Below are positions 52,937-61,707 of a stretch of 64,000 nucleotides of DNA, piece by piece (within the stretch, counting starts at the first letter, position 1; each line of letters opens with the position of its first letter). The translations under genes were made by a program, and so were the position numbers. The stretch is from Bacteroidota bacterium (GTDB lineage Bacteria > Bacteroidota > Bacteroidia > UBA7662 > JAIXUI01), in the NCBI GenBank assembly GCA_027484125.1, contig JAIXUI010000148.1, forward strand, positions 1 through 64,000, in the 5' to 3' direction. The notes beneath the pieces were generated by a model that worked only from the letters and a program-made list of their open reading frames with translations, was not told the DNA's origin and searched no databases.

Positions 52937-53353
52937 ATGATTTACGTCACGCGAAAGGAGCACTTCAATGCCGCCCACAGGGTTTATAATCCCAATTGGT
53001 CAGAGGAAAAAAACTTAGAGGTGTTCGGTAAATGTGCGCACCAGCACTGGCATGGGCATAATTTTGAATTGCATGTGACGGTAAAAGGTACCGTGAATCC
53101 TGATACCGGATTCGTTATTGATCTCAAAAAGCTAAAAGACATTATCCGTGATTCTGTCATTGAAAAACTGGATCACCGCAACCTAAACCTTGATGTGGAT
53201 TTTCTCCAAGGAAAAATGGCCTCAACCGAGAACCTAGCCATCGGTATTTGGGACGAGCTTTTTCCTTTGCTAAAATCTCCCAATCATCAGCTTCATTCCA
53301 TCAGACTTTACGAAACCGACAATAACTACGTCGATTACTACGGAGGTAACTAA
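52937..53353 (+). CDS. 6-pyruvoyl-tetrahydropterin synthase / QueD family protein
   Basis: 138 residues. Zinc ligands H14 (FNAAHR), H39 and H41 (WHGHN); catalytic Cys at 33. The spacing Cys-x5-HGH is that of animal 6-pyruvoyl-tetrahydropterin synthases; E. coli QueD has Cys-x3-HGH. Later catalytic residues lie in DHRNLN and the Glu of YETDNNY. QueD makes 6-carboxytetrahydropterin for queuosine, while the PTPS form makes 6-pyruvoyl-tetrahydropterin on the way to biopterin. The sequence leans to the latter spacing but does not prove the reaction. It shares a strand with pabB (folate) upstream and fabD downstream. Confidence 0.85.
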   Translation: MIYVTRKEHFNAAHRVYNPNWSEEKNLEVFGKCAHQHWHGHNFELHVTVKGTVNPDTGFVIDLKKLKDIIRDSVIEKLDHRNLNLDVDFLQGKMASTENLAIGIWDELFPLLKSPNHQLHSIRLYETDNNYVDYYGGN

Positions 53354-53356
53354 CTC

Positions 53357-54241
53357 ATGAAAGCATACGTTTTTCCCGGACAGGGAGCACAGTTTCCCGG
53401 AATGGGAAAAGACCTTTACGAGCAAGATGCTCAGGCCAAGGAGTTGTTTGAAAAAGCCAATGAAATCCTAGGCTTTAGAATCACCGACATCATGTTTGAG
53501 GGAACGGAGGAGCAACTGCGTCAAACCAATGTGACACAGCCTGCGGTTTTTCTTCACTCGGTTATTCTTGCATTAAGGCTTCCCGGATTCAAGCCAGACA
53601 TGGTTGCAGGTCACTCTTTAGGTGAATTTTCTGCATTAGTGGCTGCCGGTGCACTTAGCTTTGAGGAAGGGTTGAAATTAGTTGCTGCCCGTGCTGCAGC
53701 TATGCAAAAAGCCTGCGAATTACAACCTTCTACCATGGCTGCTGTACTTGGCTTGGCTGATGATGCAGTTGAGAAAGTTTGTACTGAAATTTCAGGTGTG
53801 GTTGTGCCAGCTAACTACAATTGTCCTGGTCAGCTAGTTATATCAGGTGAAATTCCTGCTGTGGAACAAGCTTGCAAGGAGATGCAAGCGGCTGGAGCCA
53901 TGAAAACCGTGATGTTGAGCGTTGGTGGGGCCTTTCATTCACCTTTGATGCAACCTGCCCAGGAAGTACTTGCTCAAGCCATAGCAAATGCTGAAATCAA
54001 GAAGCCTTCTTGTCCTGTTTATCAGAATGTGGTGGCTAGAGGGGTCTCCAATCCTGATGAAATTAGAGCTAATCTCAATGCACAATTAACAGGTGCAGTT
54101 CGTTGGACTCAAAGTGTGCAGGCTATGCTCGCCGATGGTGCAACTGAGTTTGTGGAAGTTGGTCCAGGAAAAGTGCTTCAGGGACTTGTGAAAAAGGTGA
54201 ATCGCCAAATACCGGTATCAAGCGCCCAGTTGGGAAGCTAA
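53357..54241 (+). CDS. fabD: Malonyl-CoA:ACP transacylase
   Basis: 294 residues. Loads malonate onto acyl carrier protein for fatty acid synthesis. Visible: the N-terminal FPGQGAQFPGMGKDL, QPAVFLHSV, the nucleophile Ser at 87 in AGHSLGEFSALVAAGALSFEEGLKLVAARAAAMQ, the catalytic His in GGAFHSPLMQPA, the oxyanion-hole Gln in YNCPGQLVISGE, and VEVGPGKVLQGLVKK. Starts 3 bases after the pterin synthase, so co-transcribed. Confidence 0.96.
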   Translation: MKAYVFPGQGAQFPGMGKDLYEQDAQAKELFEKANEILGFRITDIMFEGTEEQLRQTNVTQPAVFLHSVILALRLPGFKPDMVAGHSLGEFSALVAAGALSFEEGLKLVAARAAAMQKACELQPSTMAAVLGLADDAVEKVCTEISGVVVPANYNCPGQLVISGEIPAVEQACKEMQAAGAMKTVMLSVGGAFHSPLMQPAQEVLAQAIANAEIKKPSCPVYQNVVARGVSNPDEIRANLNAQLTGAVRWTQSVQAMLADGATEFVEVGPGKVLQGLVKKVNRQIPVSSAQLGS

Positions 54242-54268
54242 GCTGATTTTTTTATCCGATATTTGGAT

Positions 54269-55372
54269 ATGAAAAGATGGTATTGGATACTACTTGTTTG
54301 TTGCTTATTCAAAGAAAATCTTAGCGCACAAAGTAGCGTTCAAGAATTCATGAGTCTTGGCTTTCGGGATGCTACTTTGCTTGCTTCTGCCTATCTATCA
54401 CCGTTAACTAAGACCTATGGCTTAAGCGCCAATGCCAATTGGGTTCAGTCAGCGGAGCCTTTAAAGCCATTTCGAGTTAGCCTGATGGCTAGTTTCAATG
54501 GGTTAGAGGTAAAAGATGCCATGACGTTCTTCAATCCTTCTACGCTTGGATTGACGCAAGTAAGGTTTCAATCTCCTAATGCGCGTATTCCTACTGTATT
54601 TGGTACCGCTTTTCCTGAAGGTTTGCTAAGTGTTTATGGCAAAAGTCCTGTGAATGGTCAAGAGGAATTGTGGGTTGAATCGCCACCTCCGCCGGGAATT
54701 GCTTTTACTTTTTTTGCTACGCCTATGATCCAAGCTTCAGTTGGGGTTGGTGGTGGAACCGAAGTGATGTTCCGTTATTTCCCTAAAAACAAGTTTGTAT
54801 TGTTTGACAATATGGAAGGCGCAGTGGATTTATGGGGAGGCGGCATTAAGCATAGCATCAGTCAGTACTTTTTTAACCTAAGAGATCCAAAAAGGCTGTT
54901 TGATTGGTCGGTATTTACTTCTCTTAGTAGGCTTAATTCTTCCATTGGCTTATACTTCAATCCAGATTTTTCTAATCTGGACGTAGTCTATAAAGGTCCG
55001 CCAACACCTGTAAAAAATCAGTCTGTAGGAATTACCTCTACCAATTGGCAAATTGGCACTAACGTGTCTAAAGAGCTCGGTGTTTTCACTTTTTATGGGG
55101 CTGTGAACTATCAATTTAGTTCCACCAATGTGTCACTTGAAGGTCCATTTCCTTATATTGAAGGTTACGAAACCACACAAGGTCCCAATTTTGGAAAGGT
55201 TGTAGTGAATGTAAAGGATAATCCCATTGCGTTTGCGAATACTTACACAGGTCTAGGTTATCAATTAGGGTTGAGGTTTAGGTTTTTATACATCTTGTCG
55301 CTTTATGGCGAGTATGCCTACGCACAATCACTCAATACCGTGAATGCAGGACTGGGTATTTTAATCGACTAA
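54269..55372 (+). CDS. DUF6588-like secreted, probably outer-membrane, protein
   Basis: 367 residues from the ATG at 54269, which starts a signal peptide ([20 protein letters not shown]). A TTG two codons upstream is less likely because a -7-like box GATATTTG (54258-54265) ends 4 bases before this ATG. The mature sequence is beta-rich with alternating aromatic residues and Gly ([79 protein letters not shown]), suggesting a small barrel. The style fits DUF6588 of Bacteroidota; function unknown. trhO follows after 2 bases. Confidence 0.72.
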   Translation: MKRWYWILLVCCLFKENLSAQSSVQEFMSLGFRDATLLASAYLSPLTKTYGLSANANWVQSAEPLKPFRVSLMASFNGLEVKDAMTFFNPSTLGLTQVRFQSPNARIPTVFGTAFPEGLLSVYGKSPVNGQEELWVESPPPPGIAFTFFATPMIQASVGVGGGTEVMFRYFPKNKFVLFDNMEGAVDLWGGGIKHSISQYFFNLRDPKRLFDWSVFTSLSRLNSSIGLYFNPDFSNLDVVYKGPPTPVKNQSVGITSTNWQIGTNVSKELGVFTFYGAVNYQFSSTNVSLEGPFPYIEGYETTQGPNFGKVVVNVKDNPIAFANTYTGLGYQLGLRFRFLYILSLYGEYAYAQSLNTVNAGLGILID

Positions 55373-55374
55373 TC

Positions 55375-56394
55375 ATGATTCTACATAATAGAGTTAATCG
55401 GAATGAACTTCGTGAAAGGTTAATGAAAGAGCCATTTCACCGGGTTACGTTGTCATTTTACCGTTATTTTACTATTGAAAATCCTGAGGAATATCGGGAT
55501 CAACTGTATGTAATGTGGGTAAAATGGTCTTGTTTCGGGCGGATTTATGTGGCAAGAGAAGGAATCAATGCTCAAATGAGCATTCCTGAGCATCATTTTG
55601 ACGCATTTAAAGAAGGATTGCAATCATTTTCCGGTCTTCAGGATATGCCACTTAAAATCGCTGTTGAAGACGATGGAAAATCATTCTTCAAACTTGACGT
55701 AAAAGTGCGGTCTAAAATTGTCGCTGATGGTCTTAATGATGATGCTTTTGATACAAGCAACGTGGGTAATCATTTAACAGCTGAAGCTTTTAATGCAGCT
55801 TTAGATTTGCCGGAAACTGTTGTGGTGGACATGCGAAATGCTTATGAAAGCGAAGTTGGTCACTTTGAAAAGGCCATTTGTCCTCCAGTAGATACCTTCA
55901 GAGAAGAGCTTCCTTGGGTGGCTTCTGAATTGGCGGATAAAAAGGATAAGAAAATTCTTCTTTATTGTACGGGTGGAATTCGTTGTGAAAAAGCGAGTGC
56001 TTACCTCAAACATTTAGGTTTTCAGGATGTCAATCAATTGCATGGTGGAATCATTGATTATGCGCGTCAAATCAAAGAAAAGGGTCTGCCCAATCGATTT
56101 AAAGGAAAGAATTTTGTCTTTGATGAAAGATTAGGGGAACGAATTTCCGATGAAGTTATCAGCCAATGTCATCAGTGTGGCGAGAAGAGCGACCGCCAAC
56201 TTAATTGCGCCAATGCACTTTGTCACACCTTATTCATTCAATGTGAAAAATGTGCTGCTCAATATGAATCTTGCTGTAGCAGCGATTGCCAGCACGAACT
56301 GCATCTTAATGAAGATGAAAAGCACGAGTTGCTTAAGCTAAGAGGCATGAAACCTTTTAGAAGAACCAGACATTTTAAACCACTCAATAGCTAA
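55375..56394 (+). CDS. trhO: tRNA uridine(34) hydroxylase TrhO (YceA/UPF0176 rhodanese family)
   Basis: 339 residues. N-terminal acylphosphatase-like domain ([25 protein letters not shown]...[18 protein letters not shown]), a rhodanese domain (about 140-235) with the active-site loop [17 protein letters not shown] and HGGIIDY, and a C-terminal Cys-rich tail (CHQCG...NCANALC...CEKC...CCSSDC). TrhO adds oxygen to U34 of certain tRNAs to form 5-hydroxyuridine. All rhodanese-loop residues are intact. A strong terminator follows. Confidence 0.93.
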   Translation: MILHNRVNRNELRERLMKEPFHRVTLSFYRYFTIENPEEYRDQLYVMWVKWSCFGRIYVAREGINAQMSIPEHHFDAFKEGLQSFSGLQDMPLKIAVEDDGKSFFKLDVKVRSKIVADGLNDDAFDTSNVGNHLTAEAFNAALDLPETVVVDMRNAYESEVGHFEKAICPPVDTFREELPWVASELADKKDKKILLYCTGGIRCEKASAYLKHLGFQDVNQLHGGIIDYARQIKEKGLPNRFKGKNFVFDERLGERISDEVISQCHQCGEKSDRQLNCANALCHTLFIQCEKCAAQYESCCSSDCQHELHLNEDEKHELLKLRGMKPFRRTRHFKPLNS

Positions 56395-56408
56395 ACCCCA
56401 CAGCACTA

Positions 56409-56456
56409 TCCAACAATAAAAAAAGCCCCGATTTCGGGGCTTTTTTTATTGTTGGA
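56409..56456. terminator. Bidirectional intrinsic terminator
   Basis: A perfect 48-bp inverted repeat centred at 56432.5. It has a GC core (AGCCCCGA/TCGGGGCT) flanked by seven As on the left and seven Ts on the right, then further pairing AATA/TATT and TCCAAC/GTTGGA arms. Read from either strand it gives a GC hairpin followed by a U tract, so it can end both trhO (plus) and the convergent M43 protease gene (minus). Confidence 0.92.
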
Positions 56457-56469
56457 GCATTTGAACTTC

Positions 56470-57999
56470 TTATCGAACGACTACTCTTTGGGTCATGGTT
56501 CCTGCCTCAGTTTGAACTCTAACGAGGTAAAGTCCTTGAGACATTCCGAACATTCCCATGGTAAATTCTGTTTGATTTTGGCCTTCAAAGGCTTCTGTAC
56601 GAATAAGTCTTCCGTTCATATCAATCACTTGAGCTTGGAAGTAACCAGACATGGGGTTTTTAAACTGAATTTTGGTTGATTCTCCGTTTTGAACAACATT
56701 GGGGTAAATTCCCATTTCACTATCTAAGTTCTGTGTTCCTACAAATCCAGCCCTGAAACGGGTAGCTGGAGAGAAAGGTGTACATAGAACTGCATGATTG
56801 TAAGGTTTTACCGACCAGGAGTAGTTTACATTCGGTATAAATTTAGTAGCACCAGTAACAAAATACCTGAATGAAGTGTCGCCAGTTACAATAGTTTCAA
56901 AATCAATCGTATTGAAAGTAGGAGATCTGGAAATGCGCACTGCATAAGCAGTTGCACCGTTAATCTTGTTCCAACGAAGTGTAAAATCTTGTGGATTCAC
57001 AAGTTGGGTGTTATTAGCAGGCTCAACGTTGGAGGTAGTAGTCAGAATAGTATCGAAAGGTTCCATAGGGGGAGACTTTAGATAAGCTCTGCTCGTATTC
57101 CCAGTAGTTCGCATCAGCGCGATTTGCTGTGGGGAGAACCTTGATTGACACGCATCATCTGCATAACCCATATAAAGGGTAGCGTCAGGCCTAATGGTGT
57201 CGTTATTCAAGTCTGTTTGTACCGGCTGAGCTACATTACAATTCCAACGGTCGCCAATCCAGTCAGTTGGAGTGTCGCAAAGCTGATCACCGGCAGTGTT
57301 GCAGTTGGCATTTAATCTGGGTGAGATTTCATTGAAATTGCGGGTCACACGTTCGAAGGAAGGAGAAAATTTATTGAGAGAAGAAGTGCCTTGGAAAGGG
57401 TGCATTAATTGGAAATAATGTCCCATTTCATGAGCAAAGGTGGTGTTTCCATTGCTGGAACAGTTTCCGTTGGTTCCCATGAATAAGCCACCTTGTCGGA
57501 AAGTAGTACCGGGACCTGTCCCTGGGAAATAAGCGTAACCACAAAGAGGAGGATTGAGCTGAGAAAGGTCGGTGAAATACACGTTAATAACTCGGTTAAC
57601 ATTATGTTGGAGCATAATCTGATCTCCTACTGTTTTACTTGGGAGAGTTGCCCAAGCGTTGTTGGAAATATAATTGATATCACCTCTTAAAAAGAACCTG
57701 AATCGAACCGGTGCATAACGATCATTGAGCTCGCAAATGGTAGAAATAAGCGTTCCCTGGCTGATTCTTATGGTCTGATTGAGGTCAGTAATCACGTGAA
57801 GTTGGATAGGGAAATTCATGAAGGTGTCGAGCTGTGTGCTTCCTGGACGTTGCTGAACAGAAAGGAAAGCAGCATAATCTTGCATGATTTGCGCATTGGT
57901 TTCAGTTCCGCACCAATGTTGCCCGCGTGTTTGTCCGGTTTGTGCCATCGCGGCAGTACTCCAGAGCAATAAGGCAAAGAGTAGAATTTTTCGCGTCAT
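56470..57999 (-). CDS. Secreted M43-like (pappalysin) zinc protease with T9SS type A sorting domain
   Basis: 509 residues. Signal peptide ends AMAQ (residue 19). The metzincin zinc motif near residue 190 reads HEMGHYFQLMH: all three His and the catalytic Glu are present, but the usual Gly before the third His is Gln. The later Met-turn region is YMGYADDACQSRFSPQQIALMR. A fibronectin III-like domain follows (about 335-420), then a C-terminal Por_Secre_tail (about 430-509; YPNVV...VIDMNGRLI...FGMSQGLYLVRVQTEAG), the type A signal for export by the type IX system. It probably degrades extracellular protein. The 3' end lies next to the bidirectional terminator. Confidence 0.9.
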   Translation of the reverse strand: MTRKILLFALLLWSTAAMAQTGQTRGQHWCGTETNAQIMQDYAAFLSVQQRPGSTQLDTFMNFPIQLHVITDLNQTIRISQGTLISTICELNDRYAPVRFRFFLRGDINYISNNAWATLPSKTVGDQIMLQHNVNRVINVYFTDLSQLNPPLCGYAYFPGTGPGTTFRQGGLFMGTNGNCSSNGNTTFAHEMGHYFQLMHPFQGTSSLNKFSPSFERVTRNFNEISPRLNANCNTAGDQLCDTPTDWIGDRWNCNVAQPVQTDLNNDTIRPDATLYMGYADDACQSRFSPQQIALMRTTGNTSRAYLKSPPMEPFDTILTTTSNVEPANNTQLVNPQDFTLRWNKINGATAYAVRISRSPTFNTIDFETIVTGDTSFRYFVTGATKFIPNVNYSWSVKPYNHAVLCTPFSPATRFRAGFVGTQNLDSEMGIYPNVVQNGESTKIQFKNPMSGYFQAQVIDMNGRLIRTEAFEGQNQTEFTMGMFGMSQGLYLVRVQTEAGTMTQRVVVR

Positions 58000-58031
58000 G
58001 GGTAGTTTTTTATGATCCTGTCTCTCAAATA

Positions 58032-58062
58032 TCTGCCATTTAAGGTGCTTCTCCTAACTTTG
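58032..58062 (+). promoter_or_regulatory. Promoter of mdh
   Basis: TCTG at 58032-58035, a 19-base spacer and TAACTTTG at 58055-58062, a perfect TAnnTTTG with one mismatch at -33. It ends 35 bases before the mdh ATG, so this transcript would have an ordinary leader. It lies in the 98-base divergent gap with the M43 protease gene. Confidence 0.6.
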
Positions 58063-58097
58063 CACATCATTTTAACAAACTCAAATTTCAACAGGCA

Positions 58098-59039
58098 ATG
58101 AAAATCACCGTAGTAGGTGCAGGTAATGTGGGAGCAACCTGCGCTAATGTAATCGCTCACCGCGAGTTAGCCAATGAAGTCGTATTGGTGGACATCAAAG
58201 AAGGTACTGCCGAAGGCAAGTCACTTGACATGTGGCAAACTGCCCCTATCAACCTCTATGATACTCGTATGACTGGGTCAACCAATGATTATGCAAAAAC
58301 TGCAGGATCTGATGTGGTGGTGATTACTTCCGGTCTGCCACGCAAACCTGGTATGTCACGTGATGACCTCATTTCTACCAATGCGGCTATCGTGAAAACA
58401 GTCACAGAAAATGCCATTAAGTATTCCCCTGACGCCATTTTCATTGTGGTTTCTAACCCACTTGATGTTATGACTTATTGCGCTTATCTGACCGCCAAGG
58501 TGGATAGTCGTAAAGTGTTTGGGATGGCAGGTATTCTCGACACTGCCCGCTATCGCGCATTTTTAGCAGAAGCTTTGGATGTGTCTCCAAAAGATATCCA
58601 AGCCATGTTGTTAGGTGGTCATGGCGATACCATGGTACCACTTCCTCGTTACACCACGGTTTCAGGAATTCCTGTAACTGAGTTAATCAGTGACGAAAAA
58701 TTAGAGGCTATCGTGCAGCGCACGAAAGTGGGCGGTGGTGAATTGGTGAATCTGATGGGCACTTCTGCTTGGTATGCACCAGGTGCTGCCGCAGCTCAAA
58801 TGGTTGAATCAATTGTTCGTGACCAAAAACGTATTTTCCCTGTTTGTGCTTGGTTAAATGGCGAATATGGCTTGAAAGATATTTACCTCGGTGTTCCTGT
58901 TAAACTTGGAAAAAATGGAATCGAGGAAATTATTGAACTCCAATTGAATGACGCGGAAATGCAACTCCTGAAGGATTCGGCTAAAGCCGTGAAGGAAGTC
59001 ATGGATGTGCTCGATAGAATGAATAATCAAAATAGCTAA
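58098..59039 (+). CDS. mdh: Malate dehydrogenase
   Basis: 313 residues, the lactate-dehydrogenase-like type of malate dehydrogenase found in Bacteroidota. NAD-binding VVGAGNVGATCANVIA; the substrate-specificity loop GLPRKPGMSRDDL has Arg at the malate-selecting position, where lactate enzymes have Gln; VSNPLDVMTY; catalytic pair GILDTARYR and GGHGDTMVPLPRY. Interconverts malate and oxaloacetate in the TCA cycle. A good promoter precedes it. A small retropepsin-like gene begins 3 bases downstream. Confidence 0.96.
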   Translation: MKITVVGAGNVGATCANVIAHRELANEVVLVDIKEGTAEGKSLDMWQTAPINLYDTRMTGSTNDYAKTAGSDVVVITSGLPRKPGMSRDDLISTNAAIVKTVTENAIKYSPDAIFIVVSNPLDVMTYCAYLTAKVDSRKVFGMAGILDTARYRAFLAEALDVSPKDIQAMLLGGHGDTMVPLPRYTTVSGIPVTELISDEKLEAIVQRTKVGGGELVNLMGTSAWYAPGAAAAQMVESIVRDQKRIFPVCAWLNGEYGLKDIYLGVPVKLGKNGIEEIIELQLNDAEMQLLKDSAKAVKEVMDVLDRMNNQNS

Positions 59040-59042
59040 TTA

Positions 59043-59471
59043 GTGCTGATTGCTCCGCTTCAAAGGGTCTCCATTCCGGCTAATGGTTTCCATTGGCTGA
59101 TTGAAGTTCAAATTGAGGCGGTCAGTTTCTTTTTGGTGGTTGATACTGGTGCGTCTCGAACTACTTTCGATTTGAATGCAATTCGAAATTATTTTCCTCA
59201 CAGAAACGTACAAGCTACCGATGAAAAATCTGCCTCAGTGGGCGCTGTTGATCTCGACAGCGCCCTTTGTGTTTTTCCTGAACTCAATTTCGGAAGTCAG
59301 GTCTTTTGCGATGCTATCATTGCCCTCCTCGATTTAACCCACGTCAGACAGGCTTATGAACAACTTGGTTTGCCGGAAGTGTTAGGTGTCTTAGGTGCTG
59401 ATTTATTGGTAAAGGGAAATGCCTCCGTTGACTGTTCGAAAAACCTAATTAAATGGAGAAAAAGGAAGTAA
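59043..59471 (+). CDS. Small retropepsin-like aspartic protease family protein
   Basis: 142 residues, GTG start, no signal peptide or membrane segment. The clan AA motif FFLVVDTGASRTTFD (D34-T-G) is followed by a second conserved element GVLGADLLVKGNASVDC, the usual fold order for a single-lobe enzyme that works as a dimer. It lies 3 bases after mdh and overlaps tilS by 19 bases, so it is probably translated with both. No substrate can be proposed. Could also be a non-proteolytic clan AA domain. Confidence 0.78.
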   Translation: MLIAPLQRVSIPANGFHWLIEVQIEAVSFFLVVDTGASRTTFDLNAIRNYFPHRNVQATDEKSASVGAVDLDSALCVFPELNFGSQVFCDAIIALLDLTHVRQAYEQLGLPEVLGVLGADLLVKGNASVDCSKNLIKWRKRK

Positions 59472-60652
59472 AGCGCTTCTTTAAGTCTATAAAAGATTGG
59501 CTTACTCCTTACTTAAAGCCTGAAACTCCTTTTTTATTAGCTTGCAGTGCGGGCAAAGATTCGATGTTATTAGCTCATGTTTTACTTGAGCTGAAGATAG
59601 AGTTTGCGCTGATTCACATTAATTACGGATGGAGAGAGGAGTCAGACGATGATCAACAATGGTTGGAAAATTGGGCCGAACAAAATCAGATTCCAATCCA
59701 CATTTACAAGGCTCAATCTAAGTCTGAGTTGCTGGCTTCTTTTCCCGGAAAATCTGCTCAAGAAATTGCTCGAATCATTCGATATCGATATTTCTCCAGT
59801 GTTTCAGCTTCTAATCGGAACGCGTGGGTGCTTACAGCACACCATCTTGGTGACCAACGAGAAACTTTGTTCATGAGGATATTGGAAGGCCGCGCTGTAA
59901 ATCCAATTCCCCAGGTAAGAAAGCCATTCCTTCGGCCTCTATTAAATGCTGCCCCCGATTTCCTAGAAAAACTAAGGGCAGCGCTTCACGTTAGTTGGAG
60001 GGAAGATTCCAGCAATGCTTCCCTTGATTATCGTCGTAATCAACTTCGACATCAAATTATTCCCCAACTCAATCAGCTGCCTTTCAATTGGAAGGTAGGC
60101 TTCGATCTGTTTATTCAACACCATACAAACGCAGTACTTGCTGAAAAAAAGTGGATAGAACAGCTAAAGTCACAAATGCTGATAGAGTCCGGTTTGATTG
60201 TTTTTCCGGTGGCTCTTCTTGAAAAGCATACCTCTATGTTAAGCCTTCTGTTTCGAGCTTTTGAAATTCAGCTATCAGAAAAGGAATTGCCGCAGATTGT
60301 GAGGTTGCTATCGGCTCAAAAAGGCAAAAAAATGCTCTTGGCGAATGGTGTACTTTGGAGAGAAAAACATGCTTTTGTATTTGTATCGAATGATTTAAGC
60401 ACCAAACAAATTGTAAGTTATCCCAAAGACTTTAGTCATCACTTTCATAGAAAATGGAAGCCCGGTGATTACTTAACCAAGCCGGATGGGCATTCTAGAA
60501 AACTTAGCGATTGGCTTACAGATCATGCAATGCCTTCTTTCTTAAAACCTGAGTTTCTGGTTATCTTGGATAATGAGAAAATGATTTGGCCACAGTACCA
60601 CTCAAAGCTTGAATTACAATTAACTTCGGCCTTCCTTGAACTCGTTTCATGA
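59453..60652 (+). CDS. tilS: tRNA(Ile)-lysidine synthetase TilS, with unusual active-site motifs
   Basis: 399 residues, normal length. TilS adds lysine to C34 of tRNA(Ile)-CAU so that it reads AUA. The N-terminal PP-loop reads SAGKDS (32-37) where the family has SGGxDS, and the second motif reads HHLGDQRET (130-138) where HHxDDQ(A)ET is usual. The RGL segment reads EGRAVNPIP. Later parts are normal: RPLL, WREDSSNASLDYRRNQLRHQIIPQL, and a C-terminal domain with WKPGDYL and KLSDWLTDHAMPSF. The fold is clear, but several key residues differ. It overlaps rluD by 4 bases (ATGA). Confidence 0.85.
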   Translation: MEKKEVKRFFKSIKDWLTPYLKPETPFLLACSAGKDSMLLAHVLLELKIEFALIHINYGWREESDDDQQWLENWAEQNQIPIHIYKAQSKSELLASFPGKSAQEIARIIRYRYFSSVSASNRNAWVLTAHHLGDQRETLFMRILEGRAVNPIPQVRKPFLRPLLNAAPDFLEKLRAALHVSWREDSSNASLDYRRNQLRHQIIPQLNQLPFNWKVGFDLFIQHHTNAVLAEKKWIEQLKSQMLIESGLIVFPVALLEKHTSMLSLLFRAFEIQLSEKELPQIVRLLSAQKGKKMLLANGVLWREKHAFVFVSNDLSTKQIVSYPKDFSHHFHRKWKPGDYLTKPDGHSRKLSDWLTDHAMPSFLKPEFLVILDNEKMIWPQYHSKLELQLTSAFLELVS

Positions 60653-61707
60653 ATTTGAGCCAGGAAGAATTGCAGGATGACCTTGAAACCGAAGGTCAAG
60701 ATGATTTATATGAGCATCACCGGATCGTTATCGACCCGGGACAATCGTTGTTGAGAATAGATAAATTTCTAATCGATCGACTCCCCAATGTTTCTAGAAA
60801 CCGAATTCAAACTGCTGCTAAGGCAGGGACAATTTTGGTAGATAGTAAGCCCGTTAAGCCCAGTTTTCGAGTAAAACCCGGACAGGTGGTTAGTGTGGTT
60901 ATGGCTCATCCACCTCGTGAGAAGGTGCTTTTAGCAGAAAACCTCGACTTAAACATCGTTTATGAAGATGCTCATTTGCTACTGGTTAACAAAGCAGCGG
61001 GCATGGTGGTGCATCCTGCCTTTGGTCATTATTCCGGAACGCTTGTTAATGGTTTGGTTTACCATTTCAGCCAATTGCCTACCGGAAGAAATGGCGATAT
61101 ACGCCCGGGTTTAGTGCATCGAATTGATAAAGACACTTCCGGATTGCTGGTGATTGCGAAAAATGAAGAAGCAATGACCATGTTAGCTGCCCAGTTTTTT
61201 AATCACACTATTGAGCGAGAATATTACGCGCTTGTTTGGGGTGATATGCCGGAAAATGAGGGAACAATAACAGGCCACATTGATAGGAGTATCAAAGATA
61301 GAAAAGTAAGAGCCGTATATCCGGATGGATCACGCGGTAAACGCGCGGTTACTCATTATCGGGTGCTCAAACGATGGGGTTTTGTAACGCTCTGTGCCTT
61401 CAAATTAGAAACAGGAAGAACACATCAAATTAGGGTGCATTGTCAATATATAGGACATCCCATTTTTGCAGATCCTATTTATGGTGGTGACAAACTTAGA
61501 GCGGGTAATCCGGTAGGTTCTTACAAGAAATTTGCAGAAAACACCTTGGAAGAAATGGGCAGATTGGCATTACACGCAAGAACATTGGGCTTTAGCCATC
61601 CGGCGAATGGCAACTTTATTCGTTTTGAAGCGCCATTGCCAGAAGATTTTAGTCATTTACTTCAACGTTGGGATACCTATTTGCAAGGTTTACAAGCTAA
61701 TGGATAA
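60649..61707 (+). CDS. rluD: RluD-type 23S rRNA pseudouridine synthase
   Basis: 352 residues. N-terminal S4 RNA-binding domain (about 30-90; LLRIDKFLIDRLPNVSRNRIQTAAKAGTILVDSKPVKPSFRVKPGQVV), then the RluA catalytic domain: IVYEDAHLLLVNKAAGMVVHP, the catalytic Asp in GLVHRIDKDTSGLLVIAKN, GRTHQIRVHCQYIGHPIFADPIYGG and LALHARTLGFSHP. RluD modifies helix 69 of 23S rRNA; assignment to RluD over other S4-containing family members is likely but not certain. Coupled to tilS by a 4-base overlap; its 3' end overlaps the convergent TonB receptor by 18 bases. Confidence 0.9.
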   Translation: MNLSQEELQDDLETEGQDDLYEHHRIVIDPGQSLLRIDKFLIDRLPNVSRNRIQTAAKAGTILVDSKPVKPSFRVKPGQVVSVVMAHPPREKVLLAENLDLNIVYEDAHLLLVNKAAGMVVHPAFGHYSGTLVNGLVYHFSQLPTGRNGDIRPGLVHRIDKDTSGLLVIAKNEEAMTMLAAQFFNHTIEREYYALVWGDMPENEGTITGHIDRSIKDRKVRAVYPDGSRGKRAVTHYRVLKRWGFVTLCAFKLETGRTHQIRVHCQYIGHPIFADPIYGGDKLRAGNPVGSYKKFAENTLEEMGRLALHARTLGFSHPANGNFIRFEAPLPEDFSHLLQRWDTYLQGLQANG

